From Nonlabens sp. Ci31 (lineage in GTDB: Bacteria > Bacteroidota > Bacteroidia > Flavobacteriales > Flavobacteriaceae): a stretch of 64,000 nucleotides of DNA. Numbering within the stretch: the stretch's first letter is position 1; every line of letters begins with the position of its first letter. The notes under the pieces were generated by a model. That model saw nothing but the letters and a program-made list of their open reading frames with translations. It did not search any database and had not been told where the DNA came from. The stretch lies in assembly GCF_012974865.1 (NCBI RefSeq), contig NZ_CP043633.1, positions 1,302,001 through 1,366,000 of the forward strand, in the 5' to 3' direction. Positions 1-8,449 of this stretch are shown here, piece by piece. A program made the translations under genes and the position numbers.

Positions 1-32
1 CACAGGCTTCTCGCCCATAAACTTCCTTGCAT

Positions 33-64
33 AAAAAAAGACCTTATATTTCTATAAAGTCTTT
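33..64 (-). terminator. Rho-independent terminator after a duplicated tRNA 3' end
   Basis: Read on the minus strand, an 11-bp stem (one G-U pair) with a GAAA loop is followed by seven T. It sits directly downstream of a copied tRNA-Asn 3' end, as the terminator at 141-171 does for the intact tRNA. Confidence 0.75.
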
Positions 65-72
65 CTTGTTAT

Positions 73-127
73 TTGCTCCTCTTCTTGGGCTTACCGCATC
101 GAGTGCGGCACAGGCTTCTCGCCCATA
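73..127 (-). repeat. Duplicated tRNA-Asn 3' end plus spacer
   Basis: Positions 73-90 repeat exactly the 18 bases at 173-190, which cover the T-arm and acceptor 3' half of the tRNA-Asn gene. Positions 109-127 repeat the 19 bases at 1-19. The stretch between (91-108) holds a small hairpin (CCGCA/TGCGG). The units are therefore tRNA-tail, terminator and spacer copied in tandem, and the window edge cuts the next unit. It could be a remnant of a tandem tRNA array or of integration at the tRNA 3' end. Confidence 0.6.
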
Positions 128-140
128 GATTTTAGGGCAT

Positions 141-171
141 AAAAAAATCCCAACCATTGCTGATTGGGATT
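141..171 (-). terminator. Rho-independent terminator of tRNA-Asn
   Basis: On the minus strand an 8-bp perfect stem (AATCCCAA/TTGGGATT) is followed by a run of T, starting a few bases after the tRNA 3' end. Confidence 0.85.
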
Positions 172-174
172 ATG

Positions 175-248
175 CTCCTCTTCTTGGGCTCGAACCAAGG
201 ACCCTCTGATTAACAGTCAGATGCTCTAACCAACTGAGCTAAAGAGGA
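175..248 (-). tRNA. tRNA-Asn (anticodon GTT)
   Basis: The minus strand folds into a complete cloverleaf: 7-bp acceptor stem TCCTCTT/AAGAGGA, D-arm GCTC/GAGC, anticodon stem TCTGA/TCAGA around loop CTGTTAA (anticodon GTT), and T-arm CTTGG/CCAAG with loop TTCGAGC. The discriminator is G. No full CCA is encoded, so the CCA end would be added by the nucleotidyltransferase. Confidence 0.95.
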
Positions 249-356
249 CTGTGATATACACAAACTCAAGCTATTTGCTTAAGCGATGGCAAATTTACTA
301 CGTTTTTTAATTGTAGCAAACTTTTACATAAGAAAAATCACTATTTCTTATGTAAT

Positions 357-1694
357 TTAATTAAATAGTGCCTTAAACAAATCATTTCCATTGGCATACA
401 ACATCAATCCTAATAATATAACGATTCCTATGATCTGTGCTTTTTCTAAAAATTTATCTCCTGGCTTGCGACCTGTGATCATTTCATAAAGTAAAAACGT
501 TACATGACCACCGTCTAGTGCGGGAATAGGTAAGATGTTCATTATGGCTAATACAAAGGAAATCCAAGCAGTACGCTCCCAAAACTTCGTCCAGTCCCAA
601 GTATCAGGATACAACTTTGCAATCGTTCCAAAACCACCCAACTGACTAGCGCCTTTTTTAGTAAAAACATACTTGAACTGCACAATATAATCGTGCATGG
701 TCCAGTAACCATGAGAAACACCAAGGTTGACACTTTCAGCAAAGCTATACTCCACCTCAGTAGTAGTTAGATAATCAGCAGTCGGCTTTTTTCTAAATCC
801 GAGGATTCTTTCTTTATTATTTTTAAAATCAATGGTTTTACTCTCTACAACTCCATTTTTATCTTGATATTTAATAACAAACGGAATGCTATCAGTTATT
901 TTATGGTTAATGGCATAGGTATAATCTGAATTGTACTTAATAGGGTAGCCTGCCATTTCAACAATAGTCATCCCCGGTTGTAAGCCTATAGAATCGGCTT
1001 TAGTTCCTTGAGCCACCTCGCTCACTTCAAAAGGAAATCTAGGCTCTAGCGGGCCCATAATATCTGCCTCAAAAACACGATTCCCTATATCTTCTGGGAT
1101 ACTAATGTTTACTGGATTTCCATTTCTTAATACAGTAACTGAAGCTACATCTCTAAAAACCATTCTGTTAATAAGGTTTTGAGCGATGTTTATGGTGTCA
1201 CCATTAACTAATAAAACTTGATCTCCCTGTTCAAAACCTATTTCTTCCAGGACTGGAGGTATTCCAAAGCCAAATTTATAATCTGATCCGGTAGCTTTAT
1301 TAGAACCATTGGCATAAAACAACATGATGTAGATAAAGAATCCCACTACTACATTGACAAAAACTCCACCTAACATGATGATGAGTCGCTGCCACGCTGG
1401 CTTGGATCTAAATTCCCATTCTTTAGGTTCTTGAGCCATTTGCTCTTTGTCCATGCTCTCATCGATCATTCCAGAGATCTTTACATAACCTCCTAGAGGC
1501 AGCCAGCCTATACCGTATACCGTATCACCTATTTTCTTTTTAAATAGAGAATACTTGATATCAAAGAAGAGATAGAATTTTTCTACTCGTATTTTAAAAA
1601 GTCGAGCAGGAATAAAATGCCCTAACTCATGTAAAACAATAAGTAGGGAAAGACTCATTAAGAAATTTATAATCAGAACAACCGTAGGATGCAT
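357..1694 (-). CDS. rseP: RIP metalloprotease RseP (site-2 protease)
   Basis: Inner-membrane zinc protease of the M50 family that cuts transmembrane segments, usually of anti-sigma factors. The 445-residue protein begins with a membrane segment carrying the zinc motif HELGH (about residues 22-26). Further membrane segments lie near residue 110 and at the C-terminus, where the second catalytic motif appears as NILPIPALDGGH. Between them lie one or two PDZ-like modules (about 140-300). The length fits the family. A TAnnTTTG box lies 21 bases upstream. Here the motif is followed by FIPARLF. No anti-sigma partner is visible nearby. Confidence 0.95.
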   Translation of the reverse strand: MHPTVVLIINFLMSLSLLIVLHELGHFIPARLFKIRVEKFYLFFDIKYSLFKKKIGDTVYGIGWLPLGGYVKISGMIDESMDKEQMAQEPKEWEFRSKPAWQRLIIMLGGVFVNVVVGFFIYIMLFYANGSNKATGSDYKFGFGIPPVLEEIGFEQGDQVLLVNGDTINIAQNLINRMVFRDVASVTVLRNGNPVNISIPEDIGNRVFEADIMGPLEPRFPFEVSEVAQGTKADSIGLQPGMTIVEMAGYPIKYNSDYTYAINHKITDSIPFVIKYQDKNGVVESKTIDFKNNKERILGFRKKPTADYLTTTEVEYSFAESVNLGVSHGYWTMHDYIVQFKYVFTKKGASQLGGFGTIAKLYPDTWDWTKFWERTAWISFVLAIMNILPIPALDGGHVTFLLYEMITGRKPGDKFLEKAQIIGIVILLGLMLYANGNDLFKALFN

Positions 1695-1714
1695 ATATTT
1701 TAATTTAAGAGCCG

Positions 1715-1722
1715 CAAAAATA
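1715..1722 (-). promoter_or_regulatory. -7 promoter box of rseP
   Basis: TATTTTTG on the minus strand matches the Bacteroidetes -7 consensus TAnnTTTG and ends 20 bases before the rseP ATG. No clear -33 TTG is seen. Confidence 0.55.
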
Positions 1723-1759
1723 GGTCATTCAGGACAGTTGGCATAATGCTAGTATAGAT

Positions 1760-3730
1760 TTAGCGTACCATTAGTTTCTTGGTGACCACACCTTTTTCTG
1801 AGGCGAGTTTTATAAAGTAAATACCACTGATTTGTGGCGCTGTAAAAACCATCGCAGGACGTTCATGCAATTGGTTTTTATAATCTATAATCAACCTTCC
1901 ATGAAGGTCATAGATTTTAAGATCTGTCAAAACAGTATGTTCTGTACTAATTTGAAAAGTGTTGGAAGTAGGGTTGGGGAATAGTTGAAATTCCGCTTTC
2001 GCGAAAGCGTCACCTATACCAAGTGTAGCCGTATTATTCTTGCTTATAGTGTTTACATCTGGATCTATTTCTACGGTGACAACGCTAAAAGGAACGCTGA
2101 TGCTAAAGTTTTCATTAAGATGATCGATGTGCAATACTTCCCATTGTTCTTGACCAGCGACTCCTGTAATTTTAACAGGAAGAGCTACCTCAAATAAACT
2201 TACCGAGCTGTGACTGGGCAGCTGCTGGTAGTCCATTGTGATTCCAGTAGGAGTTACTGACCAGTTGATGCTGTGCTGCGGATAGCCTTCTCCATAAATC
2301 CAGTCGGCAAAAAACTCGGTCAGATTTTGCCAGCTAGTAGATTCGGCTATAGCTTTAAAATCTGGTGTTTTTGCATAATTAAAGGACAGTTGTGGGTCGT
2401 TCAAGTAGTTTTGAAGTGTTTGTTGGAAATCGGCAGCACCTATTTTTTCACGTAACATATGCAATACCATGCTGCCTTTGTAATAAGAGAGATTGCCGTT
2501 AAATACACGTCCTACACTCAAGGTATCTTGGGCGGGGACATAAACGCTCCCGTTTGTAGGAGTGGTGGCTCGATTATTTGCATTGATGCGCCAAGACTTA
2601 AAACCGCTCGCTCCGTCCAGATGTTCCACGGTCAATCCTGTGGCATAAGTAGCAAAACTCTCATTGAGCCATATGTCTTGCCAGCTGCCACAAGTCACCT
2701 TATTTCCAAACCACTGATGTGCCAGTTCATGAGCAATTAATCCACGACTAAAGTTACCCATAAAACTTATGGTGGTGTGCTCCATGCCGCCACCCCAGCC
2801 AAATTGCGCGTGACCGTATTTTTCACTTCTAAAGGGATAGGGTCCAAAGGTGGTTTCAAAGAAATTCATAATAGGAACGGTTACCGCAGTACTTGCCTGT
2901 GCCGTTGCGAGATCTTCGGGATACACATAATTATCTATAGGTAAAGCCGTTGACCCGCTCCCAACTAGATCGGTATATCGGGCATAATTAGTTACCGCAA
3001 TAGCAATCAGATAAGCAGGAATGGGATAGTTGTGTTGCCATCTGAACCTTTTTCCAGTGGGTGTTGTAGTTTCTGACAGGAGCAAGCCGTTAGAGACACC
3101 TGTGTTTCCTGCGGGTGTATGTATAATGACTTCTGTTTGATCAATTTTATCGTTAAGGTCTTGTTTGCAGGGCCACCAGGCTTTGGCTCCATAAGGCTCA
3201 GAAAGAGTCCATATAATTCCGACATTATTATGCGTGGTTTGTGCAAAACTTCCAAATCCGCTGGCGATAGGGTTACCGCTATAGGTCACACTTAAACTAT
3301 CTAAAACGCCATTATTTTGCGTTACAGGCAGGTCGATAACCAGTTCGTCATTTCCATTATTAGTATAGGTAAGTGCGACACCTCTTTGTGTGACTTGGCT
3401 TACATTCATATTAGAAGCCAGGTCAAAGGTTATTTGGTTGATGGCACCTACTGCTTCAAAATGTGAGGTAACCGTTCCAGAAATAACGGCAACATCTGGG
3501 TCGGTATCGAGTTCTAGACGTACGTATTTAAGATCGTAATTTGCAGTAGCTTGATGTATACTGCGTAAGGTCGGGTGGATCAAAGAAGATTTTAAGAGGC
3601 AAGCATCTACTCCTGGCTGGGCATAAGCGGCAAGTGTTTGTTGTGCTGCTGCGGCTGTTACTTGCCCTAAGCTGGTCGAGTGGATAGCGAGAACAAAACA
3701 CACCAAAATTAATATTTTAAAACTCTTCAT
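1760..3730 (-). CDS. Secreted M1 family metallopeptidase with T9SS sorting domain
   Basis: Zinc aminopeptidase-like enzyme exported through the Sec and Por (type IX) systems. The ATG at 3730 is preferred over one 14 codons upstream because it starts a clean signal peptide (MKSFKILILVCFVLAIHS). The M1 hallmarks follow: GGGMEH in the exopeptidase-motif position, and HELAHQWFGN with the third zinc ligand in WLNESFATY. The last 80 residues form a type A sorting domain (NPTSNTFQI ... DLHGRLI ... GIYFIKL). A CGCTTTCGCGAAAGCG palindrome encodes AFAKA just before this domain, in the linker. The substrate is unknown. Confidence 0.92.
   Translation of the reverse strand: MKSFKILILVCFVLAIHSTSLGQVTAAAAQQTLAAYAQPGVDACLLKSSLIHPTLRSIHQATANYDLKYVRLELDTDPDVAVISGTVTSHFEAVGAINQITFDLASNMNVSQVTQRGVALTYTNNGNDELVIDLPVTQNNGVLDSLSVTYSGNPIASGFGSFAQTTHNNVGIIWTLSEPYGAKAWWPCKQDLNDKIDQTEVIIHTPAGNTGVSNGLLLSETTTPTGKRFRWQHNYPIPAYLIAIAVTNYARYTDLVGSGSTALPIDNYVYPEDLATAQASTAVTVPIMNFFETTFGPYPFRSEKYGHAQFGWGGGMEHTTISFMGNFSRGLIAHELAHQWFGNKVTCGSWQDIWLNESFATYATGLTVEHLDGASGFKSWRINANNRATTPTNGSVYVPAQDTLSVGRVFNGNLSYYKGSMVLHMLREKIGAADFQQTLQNYLNDPQLSFNYAKTPDFKAIAESTSWQNLTEFFADWIYGEGYPQHSINWSVTPTGITMDYQQLPSHSSVSLFEVALPVKITGVAGQEQWEVLHIDHLNENFSISVPFSVVTVEIDPDVNTISKNNTATLGIGDAFAKAEFQLFPNPTSNTFQISTEHTVLTDLKIYDLHGRLIIDYKNQLHERPAMVFTAPQISGIYFIKLASEKGVVTKKLMVR
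1994..2009. repeat. Iterated palindrome CGCTTTCGCGAAAGCG, copy 1
   Basis: Perfect 16-bp palindrome inside the M1 peptidase gene, read there as AFAKA in the linker before the sorting domain. Confidence 0.9.
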
Positions 3731-3790
3731 TTTATGGAAATTTCTAGCAAGGAAAGTTACAAAACATTCCATATTAGGGTAATTAGGTCG

Positions 3791-3798
3791 TAATTTTG
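3791..3798 (+). promoter_or_regulatory. -7 promoter box of the SCO1-like gene
   Basis: TAATTTTG matches TAnnTTTG and ends 16 bases before the ATG at 3815. A -33 TTG is not obvious. Confidence 0.5.
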
Positions 3799-3814
3799 CA
3801 AAAAAGTATCATCT

Positions 3815-4498
3815 ATGCTTCAATTTTTGAATAAAAATAAGTGGCGCATTCTTTTTATGTTTGTCTTGTGCAGTGCTATTATGGCTTCTTTTCAGTACGC
3901 ACTTACACCAGAAAAAACGCTCTCTATTCTCCAGCCAGATAAATTTGACCCTACTCTGGTAGACGATTCCATGCTTTTTGTCAAAAAGTACCATAAAATA
4001 GCTCCTTTTGAATTAATAAATCAAAATGGAGATACCATAACTCAAGAGGATTACACGGGTAAGATTTATGTGGCAGACTTTTTCTTTACCACTTGTCCTA
4101 CTATATGTCCTATTATGACTAAGAATATGATGTTGGTTCAGGAAGAGTTTAAAAATGACCCTGAAGTACTGATTTTATCTCATAGTGTCACTCCAGAAAT
4201 AGATTCTGTAGCAGTGCTTAAAAAGTATGCGGTAAAAAAAGGAGTGATGGATACTAAGTGGAATTTAGTGACCGGTGATCGCAAGCAAATCTATGATCTG
4301 GCTCGCAAATCTTATCTCGCGGCAAAAAAGAATAAATACGGTGGAGAATACGCATTGATCCATACAGAGAATTTCTTGCTTGTTGATAAAGAGGGAAGGC
4401 TGAGAAGTCGCTCTTATGACGGTACAGATCCAGAAGATGTCGAGAAGTTAATAGAAGATATTTACATCTTAAAAGAGAGTTACAAAAAGCAAGATTAG
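3815..4498 (+). CDS. SCO1/SenC family copper protein
   Basis: Membrane-anchored thioredoxin-fold protein of the family that delivers copper to the CuA site of cytochrome oxidase or reduces its cysteines. The 227-residue protein has an N-terminal membrane anchor (about residues 8-28), the copper-binding motif CPTICP near residue 97 (CxxxC), and the distal histidine in the family region near the end (LIHTENFLLVD). It is divergent from the M1 peptidase gene and stands alone, about 100 bases before the DUF3078 gene. No oxidase genes are visible next to it, so the partner is not shown. Confidence 0.9.
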   Translation: MLQFLNKNKWRILFMFVLCSAIMASFQYALTPEKTLSILQPDKFDPTLVDDSMLFVKKYHKIAPFELINQNGDTITQEDYTGKIYVADFFFTTCPTICPIMTKNMMLVQEEFKNDPEVLILSHSVTPEIDSVAVLKKYAVKKGVMDTKWNLVTGDRKQIYDLARKSYLAAKKNKYGGEYALIHTENFLLVDKEGRLRSRSYDGTDPEDVEKLIEDIYILKESYKKQD

Positions 4499-4569
4499 TG
4501 ATTTGGTATAAAGGTAGCGGCTCGCACTTATAAATAGATTCCTGTTTTCGATTTATTTTAAGGTATACC

Positions 4570-4577
4570 TATATTTG
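4570..4577 (+). promoter_or_regulatory. -7 promoter box of the DUF3078 gene
   Basis: TATATTTG matches TAnnTTTG and ends 25 bases before the ATG at 4603. Confidence 0.6.
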
Positions 4578-4602
4578 TCCAAAATTCAACTAATATTTTA
4601 TT

Positions 4603-5535
4603 ATGAAAAAAATACTGTTCAGTCTTGTACTGGTATTTTCAGTAGGCATGTCTTTTGCTCAAACAGAGCAAGAACTGAAAGCTATGAGAAAAGTAAAGAA
4701 AGATTCTATAGCTCAAATTCAATCAAGAGTAAATGAGATCCAGTCCAAGATAGAAGCTATTCCTGGCTGGAAATATGGCGCTTTTGGTACGGTAGGTGTC
4801 AACCTCTCTGAATTTAGCAACTGGTATTCTCAAGGGAATGCTAATGTATCTTCTGGAAATATAGGATTGACAATCAACTCTTTTGCAAACCTCAAACAAC
4901 CTAAATACTTCTGGAGAAACTCCTTGAATGTCAATTTAGGATGGGTGAAATTTGATGATAGAGACGATCCAACAGATGATGATAGTTTTCAAGAAGCAAC
5001 TGACGTTTTTAATATTTCTACTCTTTACGGTTATAAATTAACTGAAAAAATAGCCATTTCTACTTTGGGAGAATACCGTACTACTATTCTTAACAATTTT
5101 AATGATCCTGGCTATTTGGATATAGGGGTCGGTGGTACTTGGACTCCTGCTAATAATCTGGTAGTGGTTGTTCACCCTTTAAACTACAACTTTGTATTTG
5201 CAACAAACAACCCTGTTTTTGAATCTTCTATAGGAGCAAAAGTAGTAGCCGATTATACCCGTAGCATTGGTGAGGTGAGTTTTAAAACCAACCTTTCTAT
5301 GTTTTATAGTTACAAAAGTAGCAACCTTTCTAATTACACATGGATCAACTCTTTTGGTTATACCATCTGGAAGAATATAGGTGTAGGATTTGAGTTTGGT
5401 ATAAGAGGTAACAAACAAGAAGCGTTAAACTTTCAAAATAACAACCTTGCTGTGGGGGCAACTCCACTTACATTTGATACAGTAGATAATAAGTTGCAGT
5501 CGTATTATTTAGTAGGATTGAATTACAAGTTTTAA
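4603..5535 (+). CDS. DUF3078 outer-membrane protein
   Basis: Function unknown. The protein (310 residues) has a signal peptide (MKKILFSLVLVFSVGMSFAQ), a short charged and possibly coiled helix (about 22-50), and then alternating aromatic strands rich in N, G and Y that look like an outer-membrane beta-barrel ending in an aromatic residue (NYKF). The segment GVNLSEFSNWYSQGNANVS is typical of the Bacteroidetes DUF3078 family. It is a single-gene unit with its own promoter box and a strong terminator. Confidence 0.85.
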   Translation: MKKILFSLVLVFSVGMSFAQTEQELKAMRKVKKDSIAQIQSRVNEIQSKIEAIPGWKYGAFGTVGVNLSEFSNWYSQGNANVSSGNIGLTINSFANLKQPKYFWRNSLNVNLGWVKFDDRDDPTDDDSFQEATDVFNISTLYGYKLTEKIAISTLGEYRTTILNNFNDPGYLDIGVGGTWTPANNLVVVVHPLNYNFVFATNNPVFESSIGAKVVADYTRSIGEVSFKTNLSMFYSYKSSNLSNYTWINSFGYTIWKNIGVGFEFGIRGNKQEALNFQNNNLAVGATPLTFDTVDNKLQSYYLVGLNYKF

Positions 5536-5555
5536 AAATACAATTTGATTTATTT

Positions 5556-5588
5556 AAAAAGGCTTTCCAGAAATGGAAAGTCTTTTTT
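5556..5588 (+). terminator. Rho-independent terminator of the DUF3078 gene
   Basis: Stem GGCTTTCCA/TGGAAAGTC with a GAAA loop, followed by six T. Located about 20 bases after the stop codon. Confidence 0.85.
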
Positions 5589-5947
5589 GATGCTGGAAAG
5601 TGGGATGTTTAAACAGGAATTTTGTTTTCTAAAATCGAAGATATATCAACCCTTTTCTCAAATGGAAAGCCTTTTGGATCGCTCTCTCGGCTTAGCCTCG
5701 ATCGTCGCTAACCTGTTTTCCCTTTGGAAAAAAGGGAAAAGCTCTTAGTTTAGAGAGTTTATTTAGGACCTATCTATTAGGTGTATTTTTAGATATAAAA
5801 CTTTATTTTAACAGAAGTCCTGACTCTATAGTCATACCGCGCAGCCTCGAATAAATAACTGGGAATTAGAGTTTTTGAATTCCAATTTTATTGCAGGTAA
5901 AGTCTTGATTAAAAATGCGCCTAGCAAAGTAATTGCATCTCTTTCTC
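5589..5947. other. Intergenic stretch without a convincing gene
   Basis: A short open frame (5545-5748) crosses the terminator and has no protein character. An inverted repeat CTTTTCCC/GGGAAAAG lies near 5717-5742. It is followed by AT-rich sequence up to the convergent TonB-type receptor gene. I see no RNA gene. Confidence 0.5.
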
Positions 5948-8359
5948 TTAAAGTCCGCGTTCTTTTTTAGTGGTGCGATTTTGTTCTTCAGGAGTAGTCA
6001 CCTCATTATTTTCCAGTCTGAAATTACCGAAGTTATAAGTAAAGCCCACACTTACTGTTCTCGTTTCTGGCAAGCTCAGATAGAAATTATCTTGATTTAA
6101 ATAACGGGTGGTCATTCTTTGGTTTTGTGTTCTAAAAATATCAGTAAAAGCCAGAGTGAGTTGTGCTCTTCTGTTCCAGAGACTCTTATTAAAACTCATG
6201 TTAACGCCTAAAGAATCTCCCCATTCATAAGTTCCAAAGAGGATGCTCGATAAATAGGTGACGTCTACATCCATAGATAAGGTTCGGTTATCTGCAAGGT
6301 TAAATCTGTTAAAGGAGTTGAGGTAGAATCCAGTAGTAGAATTGACCACATCAACTCCTCCAGATTGAATTGCTCTGGTTTCATTTTCCATGTAGAACAA
6401 ACTTGTACTGATTCCCGTATACCAGCTGCTATTTACATATTGGTAAGTGGCAGCGTCTATGCTGTACTGTAATTCATAGTTCAAGTTGATGCTCTGTGAG
6501 TTCAATACATTAGTAGTATTGTTTTGAAAAGGTACGTCGTTCAACATGTCTGCGGTATACAGAAAATAAGTGTCTAAAAACCAGGTGTTTTTATGGTTCC
6601 AGCTTAAGGTGAATTTGTTATTGAATGCTGGTTGCAGATTAGGATTTCCAGTATTAAAATTAAAGTCATTTATAAAAGTACGGAACGGATTTAAGTCTGC
6701 GTATCGAGGTCTATCAATGGATCTTTTATAGCTTAAAGTGTAAGAATTATTCTCGTTAAATTGGTTGGTCAGTGCTAGATTAGGGAATAACTCCAGGTAT
6801 TCTTGGGTATTCACTTGGCCTAGAGACTCTGAGATTCCCTCTACATCAGTCTGTTCTGCGCGCAATCCAGCGGCAAACGACCATTTTTCCCAACTGCGAT
6901 CTATTTGTGCGTAGGCAGCAAAAATATTTTCGTCATAAAGAAATAAATCAGATTTTGCGGGGTCAAAAACAACGCCACTATTGGTATCAAAGAAATTTTG
7001 TGAACTGCTTGAAGCAACGTTGGAGAATTTTAAACCCGTACTAAAGGCATAATTTCCTATAGAGGTATTGTAATCTAATTTTGCGGTATAAATATCGATT
7101 TCTTGAAGGGCATCAGTTAAAAAACTGTTTGTTCCTGTCGTCGCCTGATTGTTGTCAAAAAATCGGGTGCTTAAATCTTGTAGTTGATCGCTATTGGTAA
7201 AAATGTAATTCCCTTCTAAAGTTAGAGAAGCACCGTTTTCATTAAGACTGTGCTGCCACTGTGCGTTTACAAAGCCATTAGTTCTATTTTTCTCAAATTG
7301 AGAGTCCGCGTTAAATCCAGAAAAGCTCGTTCCTCCATCTGGTAAAATGAGCGTCTCATTTTGATAATTGACATCGTTATTTTGGTTGGTGCTAAAATTA
7401 CCAGAAAAGCTTAAAGCGTTTTTCTTATCTACGTTAATATCAACAATGGTATTGAAGTTATGAGCTGCACTGCGATCTACTTTTTCTAGTTCTGTGAACC
7501 ACCTTTCTGACCTACTGCCATCTGGATTAAAGAAACCTATTTGTGAGTCGTCAAACTTGAAGTCTTTCCTAGGGTTAAAGTTGTAATTGGCATACACATT
7601 AAGCCAGTTGTTCTTGTAAAAATGGGAGCTTCCTACTTGGTATTTAGTAAAGGTTCCTTGGGTCCATTCTCCGTTTACATTTCCTTTATAACCTAGTGAA
7701 ATACCTTTAGAAGTATTGATATTGATCACGGCAACACCTTCTGCATCATAACTCGCCGGCGGGTTTGTAATGACCTCTACACTATTGATATTGTCAGCGC
7801 TATAACTGCGTAGTAATGTACTCAGTTCATCACTAGTCAGGTACACACGCTTGTTGTTGATATAAATCACCGCGGGCGAATTTTGAACCATGTAGGTTCC
7901 TTCCATTTCAAAGACTCCAGGTGTCTTTTTCAATAGGTTTTGAGTGTTTCCCGTACTTAAGACGGTATTTTCTACATTAAAAATTAATCTATCGGTCTTT
8001 TTATCTATAGTAGGTTTGCTTGCGGTTACCACGACAGCCTCCAATTGTTCGGTATCTTCGTCAAGAAAGAAATCTCCTATTTTCCCAGAGCCAGTAATGT
8101 TTTGCTTTCGCGAAAGCGTCACATATCCAACAGAAGAAAACTGAAAGGTGTATGCTCCCTGCTCAAAATTATTGAATTTAAACGTTCCTTTTTCATCTGT
8201 TGCCGTTGCTTTGTAAAAGGTGCTGTCAGGCATTTTAAAAGTTACAACAGTGGCATAGGGGATGGCGACTTTCTCTTTAGTCCATACATTTCCTGTAAGA
8301 TCATTTTGAGCGGTCGTACTAAGGACTAGGAGAAAAATAAAAAAGGGTAAATATTTCAT
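5948..8359 (-). CDS. TonB-dependent receptor-like outer-membrane beta-barrel protein
   Basis: Large outer-membrane protein (803 residues) of the Bacteroidetes receptor group. Order: signal peptide (MKYLPFFIFLLVLSTTAQ), a carboxypeptidase-like regulatory domain (about 20-105), a plug domain (about 115-215, with VEVITNPPASYDAEG), and a long beta-barrel of the OMP_b-brl_3 type to the C-terminus. The substrate is unknown; no SusD partner is next to it, so a glycan SusC role is not supported. A palindrome copy at 8104-8117 encodes LSRK in the N-terminal domain. The last residues after the barrel are charged. Confidence 0.88.
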   Translation of the reverse strand: MKYLPFFIFLLVLSTTAQNDLTGNVWTKEKVAIPYATVVTFKMPDSTFYKATATDEKGTFKFNNFEQGAYTFQFSSVGYVTLSRKQNITGSGKIGDFFLDEDTEQLEAVVVTASKPTIDKKTDRLIFNVENTVLSTGNTQNLLKKTPGVFEMEGTYMVQNSPAVIYINNKRVYLTSDELSTLLRSYSADNINSVEVITNPPASYDAEGVAVININTSKGISLGYKGNVNGEWTQGTFTKYQVGSSHFYKNNWLNVYANYNFNPRKDFKFDDSQIGFFNPDGSRSERWFTELEKVDRSAAHNFNTIVDINVDKKNALSFSGNFSTNQNNDVNYQNETLILPDGGTSFSGFNADSQFEKNRTNGFVNAQWQHSLNENGASLTLEGNYIFTNSDQLQDLSTRFFDNNQATTGTNSFLTDALQEIDIYTAKLDYNTSIGNYAFSTGLKFSNVASSSSQNFFDTNSGVVFDPAKSDLFLYDENIFAAYAQIDRSWEKWSFAAGLRAEQTDVEGISESLGQVNTQEYLELFPNLALTNQFNENNSYTLSYKRSIDRPRYADLNPFRTFINDFNFNTGNPNLQPAFNNKFTLSWNHKNTWFLDTYFLYTADMLNDVPFQNNTTNVLNSQSINLNYELQYSIDAATYQYVNSSWYTGISTSLFYMENETRAIQSGGVDVVNSTTGFYLNSFNRFNLADNRTLSMDVDVTYLSSILFGTYEWGDSLGVNMSFNKSLWNRRAQLTLAFTDIFRTQNQRMTTRYLNQDNFYLSLPETRTVSVGFTYNFGNFRLENNEVTTPEEQNRTTKKERGL
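8104..8117. repeat. Iterated palindrome, copy 2 (14-bp core)
   Basis: GCTTTCGCGAAAGC inside the TonB-type receptor gene, read as LSRK in the regulatory domain. Confidence 0.9.
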
Positions 8360-8423
8360 TCTAAGAATTTAATGACAAGCTAAAATACCAAACATCAATA
8401 AAACTTCCCGTGATGTTTTAGAT

Positions 8424-8431
8424 TATATTTG
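8424..8431 (+). promoter_or_regulatory. -7 promoter box of lepA
   Basis: TATATTTG fits TAnnTTTG and ends 18 bases before the ATG at 8450. The in-frame TTG at 8429 is part of this box, so it is not the start codon. Confidence 0.65.
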
Positions 8432-8449
8432 CACCCTATTGTAAGGACT

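Noticed and set aside
1..190. CRISPR array at the left edge
   Set aside because: Repeats are tRNA tails with terminators, unequal in order; no evenly spaced units and no spacers of equal size.
5545..5748. Short open frame starting after DUF3078
   Set aside because: It starts inside the terminator hairpin and has no protein character.
5948..8359. SusC-type glycan receptor
   Set aside because: No SusD-like gene next to it and the barrel type is that of OMP_b-brl_3.
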